This document shows positions 8,937 to 17,276 of a stretch of 64,000 bases of DNA, piece after piece. The notes beneath the pieces are model-generated. The model was given only the letters and a program-made list of their open reading frames with translations. It was not told where the DNA came from and ran no database searches. Source of the stretch: Methylobacterium sp. 2A (lineage in GTDB: Bacteria > Pseudomonadota > Alphaproteobacteria > Rhizobiales > Beijerinckiaceae); the NCBI RefSeq assembly GCF_009806555.1, contig NZ_VUOK01000029.1, positions 124,001 to 188,000 on the forward strand. Direction: 5' to 3'. Within the stretch, counting starts at the first letter, position 1; the number at the start of each line of letters is the position of its first letter. The position numbers were made by a program, and so were the translations under genes.

Positions 8937-9344
8937 ATGCCCGACGGTGCCCTCTCCGACCGCCGCGTCCTGACGGTGGAGGACGAGTACTTCATCGCCC
9001 AGGAGCTGGAGGAGGCCCTGCGGAAGGCCGGCGTCACCGTGCTCGGCCCGGCCTCTTCGGTCGGGGCGGCCCTCGCCCTTCTGGACGGCGGCACCCCGCC
9101 GGAGGCGGCAGTTCTGGACGTGAACCTGGCCGGCGAGATGGTCTACCCCGTCGCGGATCGGCTCATTGCCCGGGGCATCCCGTTCCTGTTCACCACCGGC
9201 TACGACCGATCGTCCCTGCCCACCCGCTTCGCCCGCGTGCGCCGGCTGGAGAAGCCGTTCGAGCCGTTCGAGGTGCTGCGTGTGCTCCGGAAGCTCTTCG
9301 ACGCGGCCGGGACGGGGGAGGCCGAGCAGCCCGGGAGCCCTTGA
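8937..9344 (+). CDS. Single-domain response regulator (CheY-like receiver)
   Basis: A 135-residue stand-alone receiver domain with no output domain. The acidic pair VEDEYF (about residues 14-19), the phospho-acceptor Asp in VLDVNL (about 60-65), TTGY in place of the usual TG/TA switch region, and the lysine of EKPFEP (about 105-110) are all present. The FxTGYD...LEKPF pattern is typical of alphaproteobacterial single-domain regulators. No histidine kinase is nearby, so the partner is unknown. It is transcribed away from the porin gene and ends before repeat A3. Confidence 0.9.
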   Translation: MPDGALSDRRVLTVEDEYFIAQELEEALRKAGVTVLGPASSVGAALALLDGGTPPEAAVLDVNLAGEMVYPVADRLIARGIPFLFTTGYDRSSLPTRFARVRRLEKPFEPFEVLRVLRKLFDAAGTGEAEQPGSP

Positions 9345-9370
9345 TGGCCGATCCGCAAGACCCGGAGGAT

Positions 9371-9470
9371 TCCAAAGGGATCATCCCTTTGGCGGGGTCT
9401 CGGGGCAGAGCCCTGAGATGATGACCAGGGCTCCGCCCTGGACCCGCGAAAGGTCACGACCTTTCGAAAC
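9371..9470. repeat. Family A multi-hairpin repeat, copy A3
   Basis: CCAAAGGGATCATCCCTTTGG, a CAGGGCTCCGCCCTG stem and CGAAAGGTCACGACCTTTCG. It lies between the convergent response regulator and panC genes, 20 bases from the panC stop. Confidence 0.88.
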
Positions 9471-9489
9471 CATGACGGGATGAGGTGCC

Positions 9490-10338
9490 TCAGACCGCGA
9501 GGTTGTCGATCAGCCGCGTCCGGCCCAGGAAGGCGGCTGCGAGAACCCGGGCCGGGCCGTCGACGCGCTCGACCGGCGCCAGGGTGCGGGCATCGCAGAT
9601 TGTGAGATACTGGACCCGGAAGCCCGCCGCCTCCAGGGCGGCGCGGCCGGCGGCGATCCGTCCGGCGACGCCCGTGCCGTTGCGGGAGGCGAGGGCGATC
9701 TCGGAGAGCACCGCGTGCAGCTTCGGGGCGATGGCGCGCTCCTCGGGCGACAGGTAGCGGTTGCGCGACGACAGGGCGAGGCCGTCGGGCTCGCGCAGGG
9801 TCGGGACGCCGCGGATCTCGACCCCGATGTCGAGGTCGGCCACCGCCTGCTGGATCACCCGGAGCTGCTGGAAATCCTTCTCGCCGAACAGGGCGATGTC
9901 GGGCCGGACCTGATTCAGGAGCTTGGTCACCACCGTGGCGACCCCGGCGAAGTGACCGGGCCGGAACGGCCCGCAGAGACCCTCCGACAGGCCCCCAACC
10001 TCGATCCGCGTGGCGAAGCCCGGCGGGTACATGGTCTCGACCGTGGGGGTCCAGGCGGCGTCGGCCTCCGCCTCGCCCAGGAGGGTCAGATCGGCTTCGA
10101 GATCCCGCGGGTACCGCGAAAAGTCCTCGTTGGGGCCGAACTGGGTGGGGTTCACGAAGATGCTGACCACCGCGCGGTCGCCGAGCCGCCGGGCCTCCGC
10201 CACAAGGGCGAGATGCCCCCGGTGGAGGGCGCCCATGGTGGGCACCAGGACGATCCGCTCGCCCGCTTCCCGCCAGGCGGCCACGCATTGGCGCAGGGCC
10301 ACGGGATCGCTGAAGCGCTGGGGGACCGAATCGGGCAC
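9490..10338 (-). CDS. panC: Pantothenate synthetase (pantoate-beta-alanine ligase)
   Basis: A 282-residue enzyme that condenses pantoate with beta-alanine using ATP, the last step of pantothenate synthesis. Motifs include the HxGH nucleotidyl-transferase motif in VPTMGALHRGHLALV (about residues 32-46), VSIFVNPTQFGPNEDFSRYPR (about 57-77) and the second ATP signature LSSRNRYLS (about 190-198), all intact. The start MPDSVPQRFSDP is reasonable. Flanking genes are unrelated to coenzyme A synthesis, but coaE lies in the same window at 35582. Confidence 0.97.
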   Translation of the reverse strand: MPDSVPQRFSDPVALRQCVAAWREAGERIVLVPTMGALHRGHLALVAEARRLGDRAVVSIFVNPTQFGPNEDFSRYPRDLEADLTLLGEAEADAAWTPTVETMYPPGFATRIEVGGLSEGLCGPFRPGHFAGVATVVTKLLNQVRPDIALFGEKDFQQLRVIQQAVADLDIGVEIRGVPTLREPDGLALSSRNRYLSPEERAIAPKLHAVLSEIALASRNGTGVAGRIAAGRAALEAAGFRVQYLTICDARTLAPVERVDGPARVLAAAFLGRTRLIDNLAV

Positions 10339-10397
10339 GGCACGGGGCTCCGGAGGGGCGGGACCGCCCGTCTAGAGCATGATGCGGGGGAGGGGAA

Positions 10398-10754
10398 TCA
10401 GGGACAGTAGGGCAACAGGGAGCGACCGAACGGATCGTCCACGCCGAGCGGCGGCGTGAAGCCGTAATAGCTCGGATGCGCCAGACCGTATTCGGAGCCG
10501 ACATAGCTCGGGTCGTCCGGCGCGTCGGTGGGCACAGGCGCCCGCCGCGGCGTGCAGCCGACCGGCACCGGGCGGGTCCGAAACGCGTAGACCGGCGGGC
10601 GGTCGACGCCGTCGCTGCGCGGGAAGAAGCGGAGCCGGGCGCTCGGCGGCGGCGCGTAGGGACCCCGCACGTCGAGATCCGCAGCCGCGCCGGGGCCGGC
10701 GAGCAGCAGGGCGAATCCGAGCGCCATCGTCTCTCTGCGCCCCATCATCCGCAT
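10398..10754 (-). CDS. Small secreted protein of unknown function
   Basis: Up to 118 residues with a clear signal peptide (about residues 8-24, MALGFALLLAGPGAAA) and a Pro/Tyr/Arg-rich mature part containing PYAPPPSARLRFFPRSDG and PSYVGSEYGLAHPSYYGFTPPLG. Two cysteines (VGCTPRR and the C-terminal LPYCP) could form a disulfide. I do not recognise a family; such short Tyr/Pro-rich exported proteins are common in Rhizobiales. The start could also be one of the internal methionines before the hydrophobic stretch. Confidence 0.6.
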   Translation of the reverse strand: MRMMGRRETMALGFALLLAGPGAAADLDVRGPYAPPPSARLRFFPRSDGVDRPPVYAFRTRPVPVGCTPRRAPVPTDAPDDPSYVGSEYGLAHPSYYGFTPPLGVDDPFGRSLLPYCP

Positions 10755-10809
10755 GCCGCACCCGTTCCGAGACAGCTCGGCACCGTGGCGGAACAGGGTA
10801 AACGGGCGC

Positions 10810-11316
10810 TTAACCCTCCCTCGGCTCCCCGGCCAGCGGCACGACCAGCGCCTTCAGCACCGCAACCAGATCCCCCTCGGTCAGGCGGATCTGCAGGCCC
10901 CGTCCGCCGCCGTTGATGTGAATCTCGGCGCCCGGGTCGCCGAGGGAACCGGCATCGATCGCCGTCGGAAACGGCCGCTTCTGCCCGAGCGGACTGATGC
11001 CGCCGACATGGTAGCCGGTCAGCCGCTCGGCATCGGCGGGCTTGAGCATCGCGGCGGCCTTGCCCGAGAAGGCGGCCGCCACGCGCTTCATCGAAACCTC
11101 CCGGTCGGACGCGACCAGCAGGCACACCGTGCGCCCGTCGACCGCCGCCATCAGGGTCTTCAGCACGCGGCCGGGCGGCACGCCCAGCGCCTCCGCGGCC
11201 TGGAGGCCGATGCGCGGGGCATCGGGATCGTAATCGTAGGCGTGGAGGCTGTAGCGGAGGCCGGCTCTATCGAGGGCCTGGGTCGCCCGGGTGGTCTTCG
11301 GGGCTGATTTGGCCAT
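10810..11316 (-). CDS. ybaK: Cys-tRNA(Pro) deacylase YbaK/EbsC family
   Basis: A 168-residue editing protein of the YbaK fold that hydrolyses mischarged aminoacyl-tRNA, typically Cys-tRNA(Pro). The segments LGVPPGRVLKTLMA, DREVSMKRVAAAF, TGYHVGGISPLGQKRPFPTAID and AEIHINGGGRGLQIRL match the family closely, including the conserved lysine and the GGISPLG loop. A GTG at 11337 is an alternative start that would overlap the beta-lactamase stop by four bases and suggest translational coupling. Confidence 0.92.
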   Translation of the reverse strand: MAKSAPKTTRATQALDRAGLRYSLHAYDYDPDAPRIGLQAAEALGVPPGRVLKTLMAAVDGRTVCLLVASDREVSMKRVAAAFSGKAAAMLKPADAERLTGYHVGGISPLGQKRPFPTAIDAGSLGDPGAEIHINGGGRGLQIRLTEGDLVAVLKALVVPLAGEPREG

Positions 11317-11333
11317 GACGTTCGCAGGACGGT

Positions 11334-12215
11334 TCACGCGGCGGCGATCCGCGCGGCGACGAGCCGGCCGATTTCGGCATGCGCCGATTCGACCGCGGCG
11401 GCGGGCAGGGTGGAGCCGGTGATGTACACCGCCACCGTGACGGGCGCACGCCCCGGCGGCTGCAGGATCGCCACGTCGTTGACCGTGCCGTTGTCGCCGC
11501 TGCCGGTCTTGTCGCCGATGGTCCAGTCCCGGGGCAGGCCGGCCCGGAGCCGCTTGAGGCCGGTCTGGCTCCCGGCCATCCAGGCCTCCAGCCGGTCCCG
11601 CGACGGCGGCGCCAGGAGGGAGCCGAGCAGAATCCGGCCGAGCGTCCTACGCATCGCTTCCGGGGTGGTGGTGTCGCGCGGGTCGCCGGGGAGGGCGCTG
11701 TTCAGGGTCGGCTCATCGCGGTCGAGCCGGGTGACGGGATCGCCGATGCCCCGCAGCCACGCGGTCAGGCCAGCCGGTCCGCCGATACGTGCGAGGAGCA
11801 GGTTGGCCGCCGTGTTGTCGCTCCAGACGAGCGCGGCGGCGCAGAGTTCGGCCACGGAGAGCCGTCCGGTGCCGCCGCTCGCCGCCAGGGCCTTCCGGGT
11901 TACGGGGGCATAGCTCAGGAGGTCGCCTGCCCCGTACGACACCATCGCGTCGAGGGTCTCGGACCCAGCATCGACCCGCGCCAGCACCGCCGCCGCTTCC
12001 AGGACCTTGAAGGTGCTGCACATCGGAAAGCGCTCATCCGCCCGGTGGTGGAGCAGGATGCGGTCCGCCGAGCCGGCCGCGACGCCGATCCGGCCGCCGA
12101 TGCGCCGCTCGATCGCCGTGATGTCGGGGTCGGCCGCGGCCGTCGCGCGCCGCATCGACAGGATCAGCGGTGCGGCGAGCAGGCTGCGGCAGAGCGTGCG
12201 GCGCGTGGGGTGCAT
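11334..12215 (-). CDS. Class A serine beta-lactamase
   Basis: A 293-residue periplasmic beta-lactamase with all active-site elements: STFK (Ser70/Lys73), SDN (130 loop), RDEPTLN (Glu166 and Asn170) and DKTGSGD (the KTG triad). The N-terminus TRRTLCRSLLAAPLILSM looks like a twin-arginine-type signal. The ATG at 12215 has a GGAGG sequence six bases upstream; a second ATG is four codons earlier. It hydrolyses beta-lactams. It may be an intrinsic chromosomal enzyme, as its base composition matches its neighbours and no mobile element adjoins it. Confidence 0.95.
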   Translation of the reverse strand: MHPTRRTLCRSLLAAPLILSMRRATAAADPDITAIERRIGGRIGVAAGSADRILLHHRADERFPMCSTFKVLEAAAVLARVDAGSETLDAMVSYGAGDLLSYAPVTRKALAASGGTGRLSVAELCAAALVWSDNTAANLLLARIGGPAGLTAWLRGIGDPVTRLDRDEPTLNSALPGDPRDTTTPEAMRRTLGRILLGSLLAPPSRDRLEAWMAGSQTGLKRLRAGLPRDWTIGDKTGSGDNGTVNDVAILQPPGRAPVTVAVYITGSTLPAAAVESAHAEIGRLVAARIAAA

Positions 12216-12293
12216 CCTGGCCTCCATCGGGGCTCGACGGTTCTGCGTCGAGCGGGATCGGCCCGGCCGCCGGATGGGGTATAGGGCTCGGGC

Positions 12294-12309
12294 TGTTTCA
12301 CGTGAAACA
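12294..12309. other. parS: parS centromere site upstream of mnmE
   Basis: A second exact copy of TGTTTCACGTGAAACA, in the divergent promoter region between the beta-lactamase gene and mnmE. It is 10.7 kb from the copy in rsmG. Two identical 16-base palindromes flanking the par-mnm region support a ParABS segregation locus. Confidence 0.95.
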
Positions 12310-12354
12310 CCTCCCGCGGCCCGAAGAAGGCGAAGCTTGCGCGACGCTGCAGCC

Positions 12355-13680
12355 ATGACCGAGACCGAAACCCTCTTCGCCCCCGCCAGCGGCTTCGGTC
12401 GGGCGGCCGTCGCGGTCATCCGCCTCAGCGGACCGGCCGCCCGCGATGTCCTCATCGCCCTGTGCGGCGCCCTGCCGTCCCCGCGCCGGCTCTCCCTGCG
12501 GGTGCTCCGGGACCCGGCCGACGGGGCCGAGCTCGACCGGGCGCTCGTCGCGTGGCTTCCGGGGCCGAACACCTATAGCGGCGAGGACATGGCGGAACTG
12601 CACCTCCATGGCGGGCCGGCGGTGCGCATGGGCGTTCTCACCGTCCTCTCCCGGATGCCGGGATGCCGCGCGGCCGGTCCCGGTGCGTTCACACGGCGGG
12701 CGGTGCTCAATGGCCGGATGGATCTCGCCGAGGCCGAGGCGGTCGCCGACCTGATCGACGCCGAGACGGAGGGCCAGCGGCGGCAGGCCCTGCGCCAGCT
12801 CGACGGCGCCCTCAGCCGACAGGTCGCGGCTTGGCGCGCGGAAGCGATCGATTGCCTCGCCGCCGCGGAAGCCGCCCTCGATTTCGCCGATGAGGGCGAC
12901 GTGGACGAGGCCGGGCTCGACGCCGCCCTGTTCGGCCGGGCCGCCGCCCTGCGCGACCAGATCGCCACCGTCCTGCGCGATGGGCGCCGGGGCGAGCGTC
13001 TGCGCGACGGGTTCACCGTTGTTCTGGCGGGCGCGCCCAATGCTGGAAAATCGACGCTGCTGAACGCCTTGAGCCGGCGGGAGGTCGCCATCGTCGCGGA
13101 TACGCCCGGCACGACGCGGGACGCGATCGAGGTGCGGCTCGATCTCGGCGGCCTCCCGGTTCTGCTGGTCGATACCGCGGGGCTGCGCGAGACGGCCGAG
13201 GCCGTGGAGGCCGAAGGGATCCGGCGGACCCGTGCGCGGATCGAGACGGCCGATCTCGTGCTGGCGCTGGTGCCGCCGGGAGGCGAGGAACCCGACCTCG
13301 CCGACGCCGCCGTCCCAGTCCTGACGGTGCACACCAAAGCCGATCTATTAGCCGGCTTTCAAGAGCCGCGATCGGACGGCGTCATGCGGGTCTCGTCCCG
13401 GACCGGCCAGGGCCTGCAGGACCTTCTCGACGCCATCCAGGCGCAAGCTGAAGCTGGTGTGGGGCAGGGCGATGCGCTGATCACCCGGGCGCGCCACCGC
13501 TCCGCCCTGGAGGCCTGCACCGCCCATCTGGACCGTCTGGTCGCCGGGGCCGACGGGCCGCCGGAACTCGTCGCCGAGGATCTTCGCCTCGCCGTTCGGG
13601 CGCTCGGCGAGGTCGCAGGCCATGTCAGGGTCGAGGACGTGCTCGATCGGTTGTTTGCCGGCTTCTGTATTGGGAAATAA
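12355..13680 (+). CDS. mnmE: tRNA modification GTPase MnmE (TrmE)
   Basis: A 441-residue GTPase partner of MnmG in cmnm5U34 synthesis. The N-terminal folate-binding domain starts with ETLFAPASGFGRAAVAVIRLSG. The helical domain carries FTRRAVLNGRMDLAEAEAVADLIDAET. The G domain has GAPNAGKST (G1), DTPGTTRD (G2 region), DTAGLRET (G3) and HTKAD (G4). The extreme C-terminus FCIGK holds the conserved catalytic cysteine. The ATG at 12355 is followed immediately by the MTETETLFAPA N-terminus typical of the family, and a parS site lies 46 bases upstream. The flanking genes are not related in function. Confidence 0.97.
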   Translation: MTETETLFAPASGFGRAAVAVIRLSGPAARDVLIALCGALPSPRRLSLRVLRDPADGAELDRALVAWLPGPNTYSGEDMAELHLHGGPAVRMGVLTVLSRMPGCRAAGPGAFTRRAVLNGRMDLAEAEAVADLIDAETEGQRRQALRQLDGALSRQVAAWRAEAIDCLAAAEAALDFADEGDVDEAGLDAALFGRAAALRDQIATVLRDGRRGERLRDGFTVVLAGAPNAGKSTLLNALSRREVAIVADTPGTTRDAIEVRLDLGGLPVLLVDTAGLRETAEAVEAEGIRRTRARIETADLVLALVPPGGEEPDLADAAVPVLTVHTKADLLAGFQEPRSDGVMRVSSRTGQGLQDLLDAIQAQAEAGVGQGDALITRARHRSALEACTAHLDRLVAGADGPPELVAEDLRLAVRALGEVAGHVRVEDVLDRLFAGFCIGK

Positions 13681-13693
13681 GCGAGCGTCGGGC

Positions 13694-14185
13694 CTAGCCC
13701 GGGATCCGCAGGAGGCGCGGCCGCCAGATCCCGAGGGCGACGTTGGCGGCCGAAATCGCCAGGAGAACCCACAGCGTTCCACGCTCGCCGGGCAAGGAGA
13801 CCGCCAGTGCCGCCGGATCGAGGCGGCCGGCCAGCGCCCGGGCACTCTGCTCCGCCTCCTGCCTCATCGGCCCCTGCACGTAGACCAGCCCGCCCTCGAA
13901 CATCAGCACGCCGGTCGCGAGCTTCAGCCACGCCCAGCCAGCGTTGATGTAGGCCCGGTTGACCGCCATGGCGATCAGGCCCGACATCAGCGTCACGGCG
14001 AGCGAGGGCAGGAACACCCAGGTGGCCACAGCACCCATCGCGCCCCGCATGGCGGCGTAGCCCGGCAGGGCGGAGGGGTGCGGGGTCAACGCGAGCATGA
14101 CCACCAGGGAGGCCAGCGCCCCAATTAGCCCGGCCGAGCCCATCGTGTGGAGGAATTTGAGCAGGCGTCGCACGGCGTCTGGCAC
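13694..14185 (-). CDS. Integral membrane protein with four predicted helices
   Basis: A 163-residue protein with four hydrophobic segments (about residues 14-34, 53-72, 80-105 and 138-155) and the motif FLHTMGSAGLIGAL near the N-terminus. It somewhat resembles DUF2269-type predicted membrane proteins, but I am not certain. The conserved-looking stretch AYINAGWAWLKLATGVLMFEGG and a histidine in the first helix suggest possible cofactor binding. It ends 14 bases from the convergent mnmE stop. Confidence 0.65.
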   Translation of the reverse strand: MPDAVRRLLKFLHTMGSAGLIGALASLVVMLALTPHPSALPGYAAMRGAMGAVATWVFLPSLAVTLMSGLIAMAVNRAYINAGWAWLKLATGVLMFEGGLVYVQGPMRQEAEQSARALAGRLDPAALAVSLPGERGTLWVLLAISAANVALGIWRPRLLRIPG

Positions 14186-14257
14186 CCAGCCGTTTCGGGC
14201 GAGCCTAACCCGGGTTGTCCGATGGGTTAAGCGGAGCCGCCGTCGCAGGGTCGGCCG

Positions 14258-15880
14258 TCAGCTCCGCAGGCCCGGCGCCTCCTGGCCGGTGCGGGCCACG
14301 TACTCGGTGTAGCCGCCGCCATACTGGTGGATGCCGTCGGGCGTCACCTCCAGCACCCGGTTGGAGAGCGCGGCCAGGAAATGCCGGTCGTGCGAGACGA
14401 ACAGCATCGTGCCCTCGTAATTGGCCAGCGCCGCGATCAGCATCTCCTTGGTGCCCATGTCGAGGTGGTTGGTCGGCTCGTCGAGCACCAAAAAATTCGG
14501 CGGGTCGTAGAGCATCAGCGCCATGACCAGCCGGGCCTTCTCGCCGCCCGAGAGCACCCGGCAGCGCTTCTCGACATCGTCGCCCGAGAAGCCGAAGCAG
14601 CCGGCGAGCGCCCGCAGCGAGCCCTGGCCGGCCTGCGGAAACGCATCCTCCAGGGTCTCGAACACGGTGCGGTCGCCGTCGAGCAGGTCCATGGCGTGCT
14701 GGGCGAAATAGCCGAGCTTGACGCTGCCGCCGACCGTGACCGAGCCGTCGTCGGGCTCCGTGGTGCCGGTCACGAGCTTCAGCAGCGTCGACTTGCCGGC
14801 GCCGTTGATGCCCATCACGCACCAGCGTTCCTTGCGCCGCACCGAGAAGTCGAGCCCCTCGTAGATCGTGCGGCTGCCGTAGCGCTTGTGCACGCCTTTC
14901 AGCATCACGACGTCGTCACCGGAGCGCGGCGCCGGCTGGAACTCGAACGCCACCGATTGCCGCCGCCGGGGCGGCTCGACGCGCTCGATCTTGTCGAGCT
15001 TCTTCACCCGGCTCTGCACCTGCGCGGCGTGGGAGGCCCGGGCCTTGAACCGCTCGATGAAGGCGATTTCCTTCGCCAGCATCGCCTGCTGGCGCTCGTA
15101 CTGCGCCTGGGCTTGCGCCTCGTTCAGCTTCCGCTGGCCCTCGTAGAAGGCGTAATCGCCCGAATAGGTGGTGAGCGCGCCGCCGTCGATCTCGATCACC
15201 TTGGTGACGATGCGGTTCATGAACTCGCGGTCGTGCGAGGTCATCAGCAGGGCGCCGTCATAGGCCTTCAGGAACGATTCGAGCCAGATCAGGCTCTCCA
15301 GGTCGAGGTGGTTCGAGGGCTCGTCGAGGAGCATCACGTCCGGGCGCATCAGCAGGATGCGGGCGAGCGCCACGCGCATCTTCCAGCCCCCCGAGAGGGC
15401 GCCGACATCGCCGTCCATCATCGCCTGGCTGAAGCTCAGACCGTCGAGCACCTCGCGGGCGCGGCCCTCCAGGGCGTAGCCGTCGAGCTCCTCGAACCGG
15501 GCCTGGACCTCGCCGTAGCGCTCGACCAGGGCGTCCATCTCATCGGCCCGGTCCGGGTCGGCCAAGGCCGCGCCGAGTTCGGCGAGCTCGGCCGCCACCG
15601 CGCTCACCGGGCCGGCGCCGTCCATCACCTCGGTGACGACGCTGCGGCCGGACATCTCGCCGACATCCTGGCTGAAATAGCCGATCGTGATGCCCCGGTC
15701 GGCCGAGACCTGCCCCTCGTCGGGCTGCTCCTGGCCGATGATCATCCGGAACAGGGTGGTCTTGCCGGCCCCGTTCGGGCCGACGAGCCCGACCTTCTCG
15801 CCCCGCTGGAGCGCGGCCGAGGCCTCGATGAAGACGAGCTGCCGCCCGTTCTGCTTGGTGATCTTGTCCAGGCGTATCAT
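14258..15880 (-). CDS. ABC-F family ATPase (YbiT/Uup-like translation factor)
   Basis: A 540-residue protein with two ABC domains in tandem and no membrane segments, the ABC-F layout. Domain 1 has GPNGAGKTT, LSGGWKMR and LLDEPSNHLD. An acidic/Gln-rich linker of about 80 residues (the P-site tRNA interaction motif) follows, containing QARFEELDGY earlier and KLNEAQAQAQYERQQAML. Domain 2 has GINGAGKST, LSGGEKAR and LDEPTNHLD. ABC-F proteins bind the ribosomal E site and relieve stalled translation. Closest in recalled features to YbiT. The start at MIRLDKITKQ is typical. Confidence 0.93.
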   Translation of the reverse strand: MIRLDKITKQNGRQLVFIEASAALQRGEKVGLVGPNGAGKTTLFRMIIGQEQPDEGQVSADRGITIGYFSQDVGEMSGRSVVTEVMDGAGPVSAVAAELAELGAALADPDRADEMDALVERYGEVQARFEELDGYALEGRAREVLDGLSFSQAMMDGDVGALSGGWKMRVALARILLMRPDVMLLDEPSNHLDLESLIWLESFLKAYDGALLMTSHDREFMNRIVTKVIEIDGGALTTYSGDYAFYEGQRKLNEAQAQAQYERQQAMLAKEIAFIERFKARASHAAQVQSRVKKLDKIERVEPPRRRQSVAFEFQPAPRSGDDVVMLKGVHKRYGSRTIYEGLDFSVRRKERWCVMGINGAGKSTLLKLVTGTTEPDDGSVTVGGSVKLGYFAQHAMDLLDGDRTVFETLEDAFPQAGQGSLRALAGCFGFSGDDVEKRCRVLSGGEKARLVMALMLYDPPNFLVLDEPTNHLDMGTKEMLIAALANYEGTMLFVSHDRHFLAALSNRVLEVTPDGIHQYGGGYTEYVARTGQEAPGLRS

Positions 15881-16036
15881 GGGGCGGGCGCTGTCCGGAA
15901 ATCTCCCGGGCGCTTACGGCATCCGCCGGAGCGGCGCAAAGCGATGATGCCGCAATGCGGGATAACGCTTGCATCCAGCGCAGGCCTGGGCACATGCCGG
16001 GACCCCGATCCAGGCTCGGCCGTTGCCTAGGGCAAC

Positions 16037-16309
16037 ATGAGGAACGCGATGCTGTTCGGTTGGTGGATGACAGGCATGGACTTGGCCATGTTGGGGCTGG
16101 AGGCGCAGGGTGTGATCGCCCAGCGCCTGGCGATGTTCGCCCTGGGCGGTCCCGCGGCTCAGGCCGAGGCGCAGCTGATGGTGACCGAGAAGATGCTGGC
16201 CGCCGGGGAGGCCGCCCTCATGCTCGCCGCGGGGGCCTCGAACGGCAAGGTCATCCGCAGCTACCGGCGGAAGGTCCAGGCCAACGCGCGGCGGCTGAGC
16301 AAGGCCTGA
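16037..16309 (+). CDS. Small conserved-looking protein, function unknown
   Basis: A 90-residue Ala/Met-rich protein. The N-terminus FGWWMTGMDLAMLGLEAQGVIAQRLAMFALGG looks like an amphipathic or membrane-associated helix, the middle (AEAQLMVTEKMLAAGEAALML) is helical, and the tail is strongly basic (VIRSYRRKVQANARRLSKA). The pattern is reminiscent of short phasin-like or granule-associated proteins, but I cannot assign a family. It lies alone between ABC-F and the vapBC remnant. Confidence 0.6.
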   Translation: MRNAMLFGWWMTGMDLAMLGLEAQGVIAQRLAMFALGGPAAQAEAQLMVTEKMLAAGEAALMLAAGASNGKVIRSYRRKVQANARRLSKA

Positions 16310-16346
16310 CCCGCCCCGGTCGGCGGGGGTCCGCCCGGATCTGCGA

Positions 16347-16743
16347 TCAGATCAGGAGCCGGGTGGTTTCGCCCTGCTGCGACAGCAGCGCGACCGCCTT
16401 CCGATCGAAGGAGACGAAGGTCTCGCCGCCCAGCCAGCGGCCTTCATGGGCGATGACGCCGTCGGCGAAATCACCGCCGGCTTCGAGCAGCGCGAGCCTG
16501 GCTTCCACGGCGGGCCGGTTCAGGGCGACGTTCCCGGCATTGAGCAACGCGCGAATCGCGGCCGCCACATCGGCCGTCGCGAGCTTGGCGCCCCGCCGCA
16601 GGATCCAGACCAGCTCGCACAGGCACGGGAGCGGGACCGCGATCAAGGCCGGGTTCCGGAGCAGGTTTCGCGCCGCGCGTTTGTTCGGGATCGTCGGCCA
16701 GAATCGCACGCGCCCACACGTTTGTATCGACGGAGACGTTCAT
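16347..16743 (-). pseudogene. vapC: VapC-type PIN-domain toxin, frameshifted
   Basis: The first 23 codons read MNVSVDTNVWARAILADDPE, the start of a PIN-domain ribonuclease with the first catalytic Asp. The rest of the domain (LLRNPALIAVPLPCLCELVWILRRG, given as region, through FADGVIAHEGRWLGGETFVSFDRKAV) is in another frame. The break lies in a CG-rich run at about 16671-16680. Restoring two bases (one CG) would join the halves as DPEQTRAARNLLRN and give a normal protein of about 132 residues. The conserved late acidic motif GGDFADG and the FDRKA tail are intact. As read, the toxin is non-functional unless frameshifting occurs. Confidence 0.85.
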
Positions 16744-17006
16744 TCGCCGTCCTGCACGCCGGCCCAGCCCGCGGCGGTGATGTCGTTCATCGCCTCGATC
16801 GTCAGGGGCTTATCCGGCCTCACTTTGCCATCGAGGACATGAAAGAAATCATCGATGGTGCCGGCCGGTCGCGCAACCCGTATCCGCAGCTCACCGCCCG
16901 GTCGTTTTTCGACGTCGAGCTGCTGCCCGGGTCCGGCGCCAAGATGTTGGAGCAGGTCCCGTTCGAGCGTGACTTGCCCTTTCGCTGTCACCGCGAGGGA
17001 TGCCAT
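16740..17006 (-). CDS. vapB: AbrB/MazE-fold antitoxin, VapB-like
   Basis: An 88-residue protein with the swapped-hairpin AbrB DNA-binding motif TAKGQVTLERDLLQHLGAGPGQQLDVE at residues 7-33. The C-terminal part (IDDFFHVLDGKVRP...LTIEAMNDI) would bind and neutralise the toxin. It is the usual partner of the VapC family encoded immediately downstream and overlaps that frame by four bases. With the toxin frameshifted, the antitoxin may be an orphan remnant, possibly still repressing its own promoter. Confidence 0.88.
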   Translation of the reverse strand: MASLAVTAKGQVTLERDLLQHLGAGPGQQLDVEKRPGGELRIRVARPAGTIDDFFHVLDGKVRPDKPLTIEAMNDITAAGWAGVQDGE

Positions 17007-17091
17007 TGCGGCCTCCTTAAGATCGCCCGGGATGAAACAGGACTGCAGAATCCCACATCCATCAATTCCAGCTGCCGACGGAACGGCAGAA

Positions 17092-17116
17092 CCCGCGCTC
17101 AGCGATTGAGCGCGGG
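17092..17116. terminator. Strong hairpin between ypfJ and vapB
   Basis: A perfect 10-base-pair stem (CCCGCGCTCA with TGAGCGCGGG) and a five-base GCGAT loop, without a T-tract. The roughly 270-base gap 17007-17276 holds no gene I can support. The hairpin lies 160 bases downstream of the leftward metallopeptidase gene and could end its transcript, or sit in the vapBC leader. Confidence 0.45.
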
Positions 17117-17276
17117 GTCCGTGGATCGGTCCGACCCGCAGTCCCTCTCGTCATCGCGAGCGCACGGAAGCGACTCGGGGGAGCCGCGACATCCGGAAGC
17201 GTGGCGCTGCCCTCTGCCCTGGCTCACTGGGCTCCACGCGCGAAGAGCGGGTGGATTCTGAAGCGGGTATCCGGGC

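Noticed and set aside
11334..12215. The beta-lactamase as a recently acquired resistance gene
   Set aside because: No insertion sequence, integron feature or compositional change adjoins it. It resembles an intrinsic chromosomal enzyme.
11334..12572. A long N-terminal extension of the beta-lactamase (to 12572)
   Set aside because: The extra codons run through the parS site and into mnmE. The ATG at 12215 has a GGAGG site and starts a normal signal peptide.
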